This document shows positions 18,706 through 26,081 of a stretch of 60,474 bases of DNA, piece by piece (the stretch's first letter is position 1; each line of letters opens with the position of its first letter). Location of the stretch: assembly GCA_965652565.1 (NCBI GenBank), contig CBFGWL010000006.1, positions 1-60,474 of the forward strand, in the 5' to 3' direction. Made by a program: the position numbers and the translations under genes. This DNA comes from RSA11 sp965652565 (GTDB lineage: Bacteria > Actinomycetota > Thermoleophilia > Solirubrobacterales > 70-9). The notes under the pieces were generated by a model that was given only the letters and a program-made list of their open reading frames with translations, was not told where the DNA came from and did no database searches.

Positions 18706-19701
18706 TTGCGACTCAGACTAGGGCTGATCGCCCTGTGCGTGGCAGCATGCGCCGCGCTCACCCCGGCTGCCGCGCAGGCAGCCACGAAGACCTACGCCCC
18801 GCAGCAGAACGCCCAGACGTTCGCCGGCTCGATCGGCGGCTGGACGCACTCGTGGGAGCGCCAAGGCGTCCTCTGCGAACTTCTCTGCCCGACGGCCTCG
18901 AACTCGTGGGTGCCCAACGGCGGCGCCGGCGGGGACAACGACGGCTACATCCGCAGCGAGTTCTCCGGGCTGCTGAACGCGCTCGGGGCGACCACGATCA
19001 CGACGTGGAAGTCGCCGCAGTTCACCTACAACGGCGCGAAGGGCGCCCGGCCCGTGAAGCTCGTCTTCTCGGCCCACCAGCGCTCGGACGTGTCGGAGCT
19101 ACTCGCCCTGCCCTCCTCTGAGGTCACCTATGAGGTGGCCGTCGTCGAGGCCGGCGAGGGCGGCGAGCGCGTATCCGTCACCACCGGCGATGTGCCGGCC
19201 AGCCAGGGCTGGAAGCCAATCGGCGCGGTGGCGCTGCCCGTGAACGCCCTCAAGCTCGGCGGGAAGTACCACATCGAGATCCGCACGCAGGCCACGACCC
19301 CGCTCGCGACGGTCATCTTCAGTGGCTACGTCGACTACGACAACGTGCGCCTGCGCGCCAAGGGCGCCGGCAAGCGCGCCCTCAAGCAGGACGTGAAGGC
19401 CGGCTTCGGGGACATCGCGGCGACGAACGGCCCCAAGGCCGCGGTCGCCCTGCGCTGCCCGGCCGCGGTCGCGCCCAAGCAGTGCCGCATCAACGTCGCG
19501 GTCAAGCTCGGGAAGAAGATCGCCACCAAGCGCAAGGCCGTGAAGCTGCGCGCCGGCAAGGCCAAGGCGGTGACCCTCAAGGTCAAGAAGCGCTTCTGGT
19601 CGAAGATCCTGCGGCGCAAGCGCGTCGTGGTGCAGGCCAAGGTCCGTGCGGCGGGCAACCGCTTCACGGTGCGTAAGAAGGTCAAGCTCCGCACGAGCTG
19701 A
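18706..19701 (+). CDS. Secreted protein with lectin-like and basic C-terminal domains
   Basis: Unknown. The 331 residues start at a TTG with AAGGAGG eight bases upstream. A signal peptide (cleaved near AAAQAATK) leads into a jelly-roll-like region of about 200 residues. Features include GGWTHSWERQGVLCELLCPT, a probable disulfide pair, and VDYDNVRLRA, typical of carbohydrate-binding beta-sandwiches. The C-terminal 100 residues are basic, with two Cys (LRCPAAVAPKQCRINV). This last module resembles repeats in other surface proteins of this lineage. It lies between clpP and tig on the opposite strand. Confidence 0.75.
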   Translation: MRLRLGLIALCVAACAALTPAAAQAATKTYAPQQNAQTFAGSIGGWTHSWERQGVLCELLCPTASNSWVPNGGAGGDNDGYIRSEFSGLLNALGATTITTWKSPQFTYNGAKGARPVKLVFSAHQRSDVSELLALPSSEVTYEVAVVEAGEGGERVSVTTGDVPASQGWKPIGAVALPVNALKLGGKYHIEIRTQATTPLATVIFSGYVDYDNVRLRAKGAGKRALKQDVKAGFGDIAATNGPKAAVALRCPAAVAPKQCRINVAVKLGKKIATKRKAVKLRAGKAKAVTLKVKKRFWSKILRRKRVVVQAKVRAAGNRFTVRKKVKLRTS

Positions 19702-19727
19702 CGCTCGCGCGGAGGGGCCGGGTCCGG

Positions 19728-21137
19728 CTAGCTACCTGGAGTCCAGAGCTTGCCGGGCTCGGCCTCGCCGCCCGAGCCCTCGGCGGGCGCCTCGGCGCCC
19801 TCCTCCCCCTGCTCGGGGGTCCACAGCGCTTCGCGCGCCTCTGCCTGAGCCTTGGGGATCGGCTTCGCCTCGCTCGCGACGAGCTCGGCGGCCTTGCGCA
19901 TCCGCACCTCCTGGCGCAGCAGCGCATCGCGCCCGCTCGCCTTCAGGCGCGCGAGGATCTTCTCGGGCGACTCGTTGCCCTCACCGGGCCCGAGCGCCTC
20001 GACCAGCTCCTCGTCGGAGGGCTCGATGCCCTCGGCGTCCGCGATCGCCTCCAGCACAGCCTCCCGGCGCAGCTGGCGGGCGGCGGCGTCCTCGCCCTCG
20101 GTGATCAGCTCGTGTCGATCCTTGCCCTGCATGCGCGCGTAGGTCTGCGGATCGATGCCGCGCGCGGCGAGCGTGCGCTCGAGCTGCTCCCACATCTCGT
20201 GGGCGCGCGCGTGGACGATGTCGTGCGGGAGCTCGACCTTCGCGTTGTCCACGGCGGCCTCGACGGCGGCGTCGCGGAACTCGGCCTCGGCGCGCTGCTC
20301 CAGCACGCTCGCGAGCCGCTCACGGATGTCGGCGCGCAGCTCCTCGAGCGTGTCGAACTCCGACGCCAGCTGCGCGAAGTCGTCGTCGAGCTCGGGCAGC
20401 TCCTTCTCGCGGACCTCCTTGACCTTCACGCTGAACTTCGCGTGCTTGCCCGCGAGCTCCTCGGGCTGGTGGTCGTCGGGGAAGGTCACCTCGACCTCGA
20501 CGTCGTCGCCCGCCTCGCGGCCGGTGATCGCTGCGTCGAACTCCGCCAGCAGGTTCTCGGCGCCGAGCTCGATCGCGAAGTCCTTGCCCTCAGAGCCGTC
20601 GAAGGGCTCCCCGTCGATCGTGCCCTCGTAGTCGATGACGACGACGTCACCGGCCTGCGCGGCGCGCTCGACCGGGTTGAGGCTTCCGAAGCCCTCGCGC
20701 AGGCGCTCGATCTCGCGGTCGATCGTCTCGTCGTCGACCTCGATCTCCTCGCGGCCGACCTCCAGGCCCTTGTACTCGCCGAGCTCGGCGCTCGGCCGCA
20801 CTGCGATCTCGAAGCTGAACTCGAGCTCCTCACCCTCGGCAGGGAGCTGCTCGAGGTTGAGCTGCGGGCTCCCCACGGGGTTGATGCCGGCCTCCATGAC
20901 GGCGCGCTCGTACCACTCGGGGAGCGCGTCCTGGAAGGCCTGCTCGAGCACCGCCTCGCGGCCGAGCCGCTGGATCACGAGCTGCGGCGGGACCTTGCCC
21001 TTGCGGAATCCGGGCAGGCGCATATCGCGCGCGAGCGCCTTGGCGGCGCGGTCCATCCGCTGTTTGACGGCTTCGGGTTCAACGCCGACCTCGACGCGAA
21101 CGCGCGATTCGGGCAGCTCTGTGACTTCAGTGCGCAT
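19728..21137 (-). CDS. tig: Trigger factor (ribosome-associated chaperone)
   Basis: Trigger factor binds nascent chains at ribosomal protein L23 and has peptidyl-prolyl isomerase activity. The 469 residues show the ribosome-binding signature GFRKGKVPPQLVIQRLG (about 44-60). An FKBP domain follows (GDVVVIDYEGTIDGEPFDGS), then the helical substrate-binding arms. An unusual C-terminal tail rich in Glu, Gly, Ala and Pro ends LWTPGS, and LWTPEQGEEG appears just before as an imperfect repeat. It sits upstream of clpP and clpX, a common chaperone-protease arrangement. Confidence 0.96.
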   Translation of the reverse strand: MRTEVTELPESRVRVEVGVEPEAVKQRMDRAAKALARDMRLPGFRKGKVPPQLVIQRLGREAVLEQAFQDALPEWYERAVMEAGINPVGSPQLNLEQLPAEGEELEFSFEIAVRPSAELGEYKGLEVGREEIEVDDETIDREIERLREGFGSLNPVERAAQAGDVVVIDYEGTIDGEPFDGSEGKDFAIELGAENLLAEFDAAITGREAGDDVEVEVTFPDDHQPEELAGKHAKFSVKVKEVREKELPELDDDFAQLASEFDTLEELRADIRERLASVLEQRAEAEFRDAAVEAAVDNAKVELPHDIVHARAHEMWEQLERTLAARGIDPQTYARMQGKDRHELITEGEDAAARQLRREAVLEAIADAEGIEPSDEELVEALGPGEGNESPEKILARLKASGRDALLRQEVRMRKAAELVASEAKPIPKAQAEAREALWTPEQGEEGAEAPAEGSGGEAEPGKLWTPGS

Positions 21138-21150
21138 GACGGCGACTACA

Positions 21151-21291
21151 TTACGAGCTTCGATCGCGGACCGCCTTGGCCGCGGCCCGCCCCAAGGCGG
21201 CGGCCAGATCGCCCACGAACGCGGCGACGCGGCCCACCGGCCCGGTCAGAAGCCAAGCGGCGACGCGATCTTTGCGGGCCGGAGCGCTCAC
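21151..21291 (-). CDS. 46-residue protein coupled to the spermidine-synthase-like gene
   Basis: The GTG at 21291 overlaps the preceding stop codon (GTGA), and GGAGGAGGA in the end of that gene is its ribosome binding site. The product, beginning MSAPARKDRVAAWLLTGPVG, has an amphipathic/hydrophobic centre and a basic end. LTGPVG-type small proteins occur in actinobacteria without a known role. Codon use matches its neighbours and spacing to tig is 13 bases. Confidence 0.6.
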   Translation of the reverse strand: MSAPARKDRVAAWLLTGPVGRVAAFVGDLAAALGRAAAKAVRDRSS

Positions 21292-22784
21292 TCCTCCTCC
21301 GTGGCGTACCCGAGGATGGAGCGGTCGATGAGCCACTCGACGGGCGCCTTGTCGTCCGTGTAGACCTCGTCACCCGGCAGGCGCGGCTCGATCTTGGCGG
21401 CCTGCGCGGCCGCGACCGGGCGCAGCTCCTCCGGTAGGTCGGGAAGCACCTCGAGCAGCTTGTCCGCGGAGGCGGACCCCTCCGTGCCGAGCAGCAACGT
21501 GTTGGTGTCCTCGATTGGGTCGCGCAGGACCGTCGGGAAGACGCTCGCCATGGTCGAGCCGAGCACCGTCTCCAGATCGTCGTTCCCCTCGGGATGCCCC
21601 GCGTTCACGATCACCACGCCGCCGGGGTTGAGCCGGTCACGGGCGAGCTCGAAGAACTCTCTCGTGGCCAGATAGAACGGGATGTACGGCTGCCGGTAGG
21701 CGTCCACCATGATCACGTCGTAGCGCTCATCCGTGCGTCGCAGCCAGGGACGCGCGTCCTCGTGGTAGGTCGTGAGGTTGGGGTTGTCGAGCCCGAAATA
21801 CCGCTCGCCCACCTCGGTGAGCTCGCCGTCGATCTCGACCCCGTCGATGAGGGTGTCGGGGAAGAACTCACCGTAGGCGCGCGCCGTGGTGCCCGCGGCG
21901 TTGCCGAGGATCGCGATGCGTCCCGGAGGCTCGTCGAGACCGGCGAACGGCAGGACGAGGTAGCCGTCCCAGACGTTGTCGGTGAGCACCGTGTCGGGCT
22001 TGTACCAGGAGTGCACGGCCTGCCCCTCGTTGAGCTCCAGCAGGCGGTCGCCGTTCTCGCGCTCGACGACGCGCACGTACTGGTGCTCGGTCTCCTTCTC
22101 GTAGATCACGCGCCCGTTCTCGGTCGCCTTCACCGTGCCCACGGGGATCGCCATCACGCCGGCGAGCGCGATCGGCACGGCCAGGTACCGCCACCCCAGC
22201 CCGGAGGCCGCGGCGAGCGCGATCACGCAGGCGAAGGCGATGAAGGTGCGCTGGGTGCCGAGCAACGGGATCAGCAGCAACGCCGAAAGCCAGTTGCCGA
22301 GCAGCGAGCCCGCCGTCGAGATCGCGTAGAGCCGGCCCGCGACGCGCCCGGAGTGCTGCACGTCGGGGACCGCGAGGCGGATGGCGTAGGGCGCCACCGC
22401 GCCGAGGAGGAGCACCGGCAGGGCGATCAAGAACAGCACGCCGAACAGGGACCCGACGAAGGCGCCGGCCTGGATCTCGTCGAGGGCCTCGACCGAGACG
22501 TCGAACAGGGGCCGGGCGACGAACGGGACGATCGCGAGCAGGGTCGCGGCCACCAGCACGACCAGGCACATGCCGCGCACGTGCGGGTAGCGGTCGGCGA
22601 GGCGCCCGCCCAGCCAGTACCCGAGCGAGAGCGCGATCAGCACGACCCCGATCGTGTTCGCCCAGACGATCGTCGAGGCCCCGAAGAACGGCGCCATGAG
22701 GCGCGTCGCGGCGATCTCGGCGCCGAGCGTCCCGGTGCCGACGACGAAGACGAAGAGGTAGAGGAAGCGGTTGCTGGTCACCAA
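21288..22784 (-). CDS. Spermidine-synthase-like membrane protein (fused transporter-methyltransferase fold)
   Basis: The 498 residues comprise about seven N-terminal membrane helices (1-225) followed by a Rossmann domain like polyamine aminopropyltransferases. The latter has GRIAILGNAAGTTARAYGEFF for cofactor binding, VDGVEIDGELTEVGERYFG, and DVIMVDAYRQPYIPFYLATREFF. Such fused proteins are usually annotated as spermidine synthase, but true polyamine synthesis is unproven. VDAYRQ in place of the usual D-S-x-D/P motif argues for a different aminopropyl or methyl acceptor. It is 13 bases after the HD-domain gene. Confidence 0.8.
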   Translation of the reverse strand: MVTSNRFLYLFVFVVGTGTLGAEIAATRLMAPFFGASTIVWANTIGVVLIALSLGYWLGGRLADRYPHVRGMCLVVLVAATLLAIVPFVARPLFDVSVEALDEIQAGAFVGSLFGVLFLIALPVLLLGAVAPYAIRLAVPDVQHSGRVAGRLYAISTAGSLLGNWLSALLLIPLLGTQRTFIAFACVIALAAASGLGWRYLAVPIALAGVMAIPVGTVKATENGRVIYEKETEHQYVRVVERENGDRLLELNEGQAVHSWYKPDTVLTDNVWDGYLVLPFAGLDEPPGRIAILGNAAGTTARAYGEFFPDTLIDGVEIDGELTEVGERYFGLDNPNLTTYHEDARPWLRRTDERYDVIMVDAYRQPYIPFYLATREFFELARDRLNPGGVVIVNAGHPEGNDDLETVLGSTMASVFPTVLRDPIEDTNTLLLGTEGSASADKLLEVLPDLPEELRPVAAAQAAKIEPRLPGDEVYTDDKAPVEWLIDRSILGYATEEE

Positions 22785-22797
22785 GCGGCCCCGCAGC

Positions 22798-23418
22798 CTA
22801 CTGCGCCGCTTCGCGCTCTCCGGCGAAGGCGGCGAGCTCGGCCTCGAGCTCCGCGACGAGCCCGAACTGCGGCGCGATGCGCCGCGCCATCGCGAGGTCT
22901 CCCTCCCAGACTCGCATGCGTACGTCGAGCGGTGCCTTGAACGCCCGTGCCGCCTCCTCGCCGACGCGGGCGTAGAGCGCCCTGACCTCGCGCAGCTTGG
23001 CGAGCTTGTCCGCCACGTAGACCGCGACGGCCCGCGGCCCCGCCGCCTCCACCTGGTCGCGGAGCAGCGCCTTGCGGCGCTCGTACGGCTCGACGTCCGC
23101 CGGCTCCGTCATCGCCTCGACGAGCCGGCCGACCTCATCGCCGAAGCGCCCGTAGATGTCGTCGAGGCGCACGCCCGAGTCCTCGACCACGTCGTGCAGC
23201 AGCGCGGCGGCGACGATGCCGTCATCGTCGAGCCCCTCCCCGCGCAGCAGCGCGGCCACCTCCCCGGGGTGGGCGAGATACGGCCGCCCGTCACTGGCGC
23301 GCGTCTGGTCGGCGTGCGCCTCCCTGGCCAGCTCCCAGGCGTCCATGAGCAGCGGCCCGCGCACGTAGGCGGGCGGCTCGGTCGCGGCCGCGTCGCCGTT
23401 GTCCCGCGGGACCGTCAT
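22798..23418 (-). CDS. HD-domain phosphohydrolase, (p)ppGpp hydrolase-like
   Basis: The 206 residues (start chosen at the ATG at 23418) match the HD_4/MESH1-type family that hydrolyses (p)ppGpp. The metal motifs are visible: AREAHADQTRASDGRPYLAHP, AAALLHDVVEDSG (HD) and VYVADKLAKLREV (the second Asp). There is no synthetase, TGS or ACT domain, so it is a stand-alone hydrolase. Another possibility is a related nucleotide phosphohydrolase. It is the first gene of a chain with the spermidine-synthase-like protein and its small partner. Confidence 0.82.
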   Translation of the reverse strand: MTVPRDNGDAAATEPPAYVRGPLLMDAWELAREAHADQTRASDGRPYLAHPGEVAALLRGEGLDDDGIVAAALLHDVVEDSGVRLDDIYGRFGDEVGRLVEAMTEPADVEPYERRKALLRDQVEAAGPRAVAVYVADKLAKLREVRALYARVGEEAARAFKAPLDVRMRVWEGDLAMARRIAPQFGLVAELEAELAAFAGEREAAQ

Positions 23419-23521
23419 CGGGGGCGGATCGTAGGCGAACGACGGGCCGGGAACCGGTCGCACCGCGGTGCCCCCGGGCGCGGGGGCCCGGGGGCTCTGG
23501 CCGGCGCGGAGACGCCCGTGC

Positions 23522-24076
23522 TCAGAACGAGACGCGGGCGGGCTCGCGCTCGGCGGGGTTCTCGATCTCGAAGAACTCGCGCGCGGTGAACCCGCCGGAG
23601 TTCGCGACGATCGAGTTCGGGAAGATCTGGATCTTCGTGTTGTAGGCCTGCACGTTCGAGTTGTAGATCCGCCGCGCCGCCTGGATCTCGTCCTCGAGCT
23701 CGCTCAGGTTCCGGGAGAGCTGCTGGAAGTTCTCCGTCGCGCGCAGGTCCGGGTACTGCTCGGCGACAGCGCGCAGGTCGGTGAGCGCGGCGTTGAGCAG
23801 ACCCTCGGCCTGGCTGGCCTGCGCGGGGCCCTGGGCGCGCATCGCCTCGGCGCGGGCGTTGGTGACCTTCTCGAACGTCGCACGCTCGTGCTGCGCATAT
23901 CCCTTGACCGTCTCGACCAAGTTCGGCACGAGATCGTGGCGACGCTTGAGCTGAACATCGATCCCCGACCACGCCTCGTCGACGCGGTTGCGCGAGCTGA
24001 TGATCGAGTTGCGGATGAGGATGTAGATCAGCGCGAGCACGACGACCACGCCGACCACGATCAGGACTACCGTCAT
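23522..24076 (-). CDS. lemA: LemA family protein
   Basis: LemA proteins are four-helix-bundle membrane proteins of unclear role. The 184 residues have one N-terminal helix (VVLIVVGVVVVLALIYILI). The hallmark sequence NRVDEAWSGIDVQLKRRHDL is followed by LVPNLVETVKGYA and a C-terminal NSIVANSGGFTAREFFE. AAGGAG stands upstream of the ATG. Unlike many lemA genes it has no adjacent htpX or TPM-domain gene here. Confidence 0.93.
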   Translation of the reverse strand: MTVVLIVVGVVVVLALIYILIRNSIISSRNRVDEAWSGIDVQLKRRHDLVPNLVETVKGYAQHERATFEKVTNARAEAMRAQGPAQASQAEGLLNAALTDLRAVAEQYPDLRATENFQQLSRNLSELEDEIQAARRIYNSNVQAYNTKIQIFPNSIVANSGGFTAREFFEIENPAEREPARVSF

Positions 24077-24132
24077 TCCCTGGACTCCTTAGTTTCGGTC
24101 CGTTCGATTATCCACGGATCGGAGCGCTGAAC

Positions 24133-24642
24133 CTAACGGCCCGTGCGGCTGCGATCCAGTACGCCGAGGCGCTCGAGCGCGGACTCCACCATCGCGGTGA
24201 CCAGCTCCACGGGCTCGGTGGCGTCGAGGCGGCCGAGCTCATAAGCGAGCGCCGCAACGTCCCCGTTCGCGATCGCTTTCTCGATGGCCTTGGCGTACTC
24301 CGTCTCCGGGAGCTGTTTGCCGGCTGGGCGGCGCAGGCTCGCGAGGGCGCTCGGCGTCGCGCCCGCACTGGAGGGCCGGCTGCCCGGCAGCGGGCCCGGG
24401 CCGAACCCGGGAGCCGGGACCGCGCGACCGAGATCGAGCTGCGGCGCCGGCAGGCTGCGCGGGGGCTGGCCGCTCGGCGTGTAGGTCTCCGGGAGCGCGC
24501 CGGCGTTGCGCAAGCGCTCGATGTGCTGGTAGACGGCGTTCCGCGAGACCCCGATGTCCGTCGCGATCTCCTTGACGGACATCCCCTGCTCGAGCCGCTC
24601 GAGCACCTCGCGCTGGCGCTTGCTGAGGGTCGGTCCACTCAT
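24133..24642 (-). CDS. Small helix-turn-helix regulator
   Basis: Residues 6-42 form a LuxR/sigma-region-4-like HTH (LSKRQREVLERLEQGMSVKE, then IGVSRNAVYQHIERLR), with the recognition helix near 28-40. A Pro/Gly-rich linker (about 50-95) leads to a helical C-terminal region of about 65 residues (YAKAIEKAIANGDVAALAYE) that may dimerise or sense. Total 169 residues, no receiver domain. Its own promoter is unusually clear: TTGACA, an 18-base spacer, TAGGCT and seven bases to the ATG, so the mRNA should be leaderless. Confidence 0.78.
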   Translation of the reverse strand: MSGPTLSKRQREVLERLEQGMSVKEIATDIGVSRNAVYQHIERLRNAGALPETYTPSGQPPRSLPAPQLDLGRAVPAPGFGPGPLPGSRPSSAGATPSALASLRRPAGKQLPETEYAKAIEKAIANGDVAALAYELGRLDATEPVELVTAMVESALERLGVLDRSRTGR

Positions 24643-24649
24643 ACTTGGC

Positions 24650-24679
24650 AGCCTACCTTGGTGTCTAGTTGGCTGTCAA
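24650..24679 (-). promoter_or_regulatory. Consensus promoter of the HTH gene (leaderless)
   Basis: On the minus strand, TTGACA (24674-24679) and TAGGCT (24650-24655) are separated by 18 bases. The ATG follows the -10 by seven bases. The spacer contains CTAGACACC flanked by CTTG and CAAG, which could be an autoregulatory site. Confidence 0.65.
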
Positions 24680-24716
24680 GTTATACGCGGCCGGCGCCCA
24701 GCAGCACGCGAGCGCG

Positions 24717-24822
24717 ACATTCAGCCCTGGCCTTCGAAATCCGAACACCACAGCTGAACGTTCCGCGGGCGCGCGAAACGTTCAGCCCTCGTATTCGAAA
24801 AACGACGACCAGGGCTGAACGT
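24717..24822. repeat. Cluster of alternating palindromic TTCAGCCCT elements
   Basis: Two hairpin units lie side by side. Unit B has perfect 12-bp arms ACGTTCAGCCCT (24778-24789) and AGGGCTGAACGT (24811-24822) around a 21-base loop containing TTCGAAAA. Unit A (24718-24762) is a degraded copy with the same loop core TTCGAAAT. The inner arms of A and B also pair with each other: GAACGTTCCGCG against CGCGAAACGTTC, 11 of 12. Four copies of the TTCAGC core alternate in orientation. This fits a repetitive extragenic palindrome or an RNA-structure element in the ogt-HTH spacer. Confidence 0.65.
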
Positions 24823-24851
24823 CGGGCCGCGGGCCACCGGGCGCCCGCCGA

Positions 24852-24890
24852 GAGACCACGCGCACGCCCGTGCGAGACCACGCGCACGCC
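24852..24890. repeat. 17-bp direct repeat, two copies
   Basis: GAGACCACGCGCACGCC occurs at 24852-24868 and again at 24874-24890, a 22-base period, immediately after the end of ogt. No function evident; it continues the repeat-rich spacer. Confidence 0.6.
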
Positions 24891-24898
24891 GGCGCGGT

Positions 24899-25525
24899 CT
24901 ACTCCCGCAGCGCGCCCTCGAGCCGCAGCAGCCAGCGCTTCATCTCCGGGCCGCCGCCGTAGTTGCCGGGGTCGCCGCCGCTGCGCAGGATGCGGTGGCA
25001 GGGGACCACGATCGGGATCGGGTTGGAGCCCAGCGCCGTGCCCGCCGCGCGGTGCGCGCGCGGGTTGCCGGCGCGGGCCGCGATCTCGCCGTAGGTGAGC
25101 GTCGTGCCGAACGGCAGCCGCGCGGTCTCGCGCAGGACCTTGCGGTAGAAGCCGCCGGGCACGAGCGTCCAGTCGAGCGGCACGTCGAACGAACGGCGGC
25201 GCCCCTCGAAGTACTCGTCGAGTTCGCGGCGGATCTCGTCGAGGCGTCCGGGCGCCTCGACGACGCGCGGCGAGATGCCCACGCTGAGCTCCGCCAGGAA
25301 CTCGTCCAGGCGGCGGTTCGGCAGACCGACCGCGACCAGCCCGCGGCCCGTGGCCGCGACCGTCGCCGCCCCGAGCGGCGTGTCCACCCGCGCGTAGGCC
25401 ACGTCCGCCGCGCCCTCGGCCGCGGCGCGCTCGGCGAACCGCGTGGCGGCCTCGGCGGCCGCTACGTCGAGGGCGTCGGCGTCAGCCTCCGTGAGTAGGC
25501 GGCGCAGGGCGTCGTGCTCGCTCAT
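24899..25525 (-). CDS. ogt: Methylated-DNA-protein cysteine methyltransferase
   Basis: Ogt removes O6-alkyl groups from guanine by suicidal transfer to a cysteine. The 208-residue protein has the active site PIPIVVPCHRIL with Cys at about residue 176. The helix-turn-helix region is LPFGTTLTYGEIAARAGNPRAHRA, and YGGGPEMKRWLLRLEG lies near the end. An extra N-terminal helix of about 40 residues precedes the usual domain (DALRRLLTEADADALDVAAA). The gene overlaps the upstream ECF sigma gene by four bases, so repair enzyme and sigma factor are co-expressed. Confidence 0.94.
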   Translation of the reverse strand: MSEHDALRRLLTEADADALDVAAAEAATRFAERAAAEGAADVAYARVDTPLGAATVAATGRGLVAVGLPNRRLDEFLAELSVGISPRVVEAPGRLDEIRRELDEYFEGRRRSFDVPLDWTLVPGGFYRKVLRETARLPFGTTLTYGEIAARAGNPRAHRAAGTALGSNPIPIVVPCHRILRSGGDPGNYGGGPEMKRWLLRLEGALRE

Positions 25526-26004
25526 CGCTCCCCTCCCCCGATCACGCCGCGCAGCTTGCGCAGCCCCTCGTGGACGTTGCGGCGCGCGGCCGCCTCCGTG
25601 GAGTCCATGGCCTCAGCGATCTCGCGATAGCGCAGATCGCAGGCGAAGCGCAGCGCGACGGCGGCCCGCTGGCGCTCGGGCAATTCGGCAACGGCTCGCC
25701 AGAGCTCATCGTCGCGCTCGGGCGCCGCGGGCGCGGCGACCTCCGGCACCTCCGCGTCCGCCTCGCGCCGGCGGGCGCGCGCACGATGATGGTCGATGGC
25801 CTTGCGCCGGGCGATCGTGAGGATCCAGGCGCGCGGGTTGGCGCCATCGAGGCTCTCGTATCTGCGCAGCGCGGCCATGAATGTCTCCTGAAACAGATCG
25901 TCGGCGTCATCGCGTCCCACCATCGCCCGCAGGAACCCGAGCACCGCAGCACGGTGCTCGTCCAGGAAGCGCTGGAAAGGGACGGTCGAGGCCATTGGGG
26001 GCAT
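25522..26004 (-). CDS. ECF-type RNA polymerase sigma factor
   Basis: About 160 residues. Region 2 reads DDADDLFQETFMAALRRYESL with NPRAWILTIARRKAIDHHRARARR. Region 4 reads LPERQRAAVALRFACDLRYREIAEAMDSTEAAARRNVHEGLRKLR. No anti-sigma gene is adjacent; instead the downstream overlapping gene is ogt. The start is uncertain: GTG at 26010, ATG at 26004 and ATG at 25995 are in frame. I took 26004 because a TACACC element stands seven bases before it. Confidence 0.88.
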   Translation of the reverse strand: MPPMASTVPFQRFLDEHRAAVLGFLRAMVGRDDADDLFQETFMAALRRYESLDGANPRAWILTIARRKAIDHHRARARRREADAEVPEVAAPAAPERDDELWRAVAELPERQRAAVALRFACDLRYREIAEAMDSTEAAARRNVHEGLRKLRGVIGGGER

Positions 26005-26081
26005 CTTCACTGGTGTAACGACCCGCGCGCGGATTTCGTGAGATCGCGTCCGGAAAAGGCCGCGACGTGCGCGGTCGCCCC

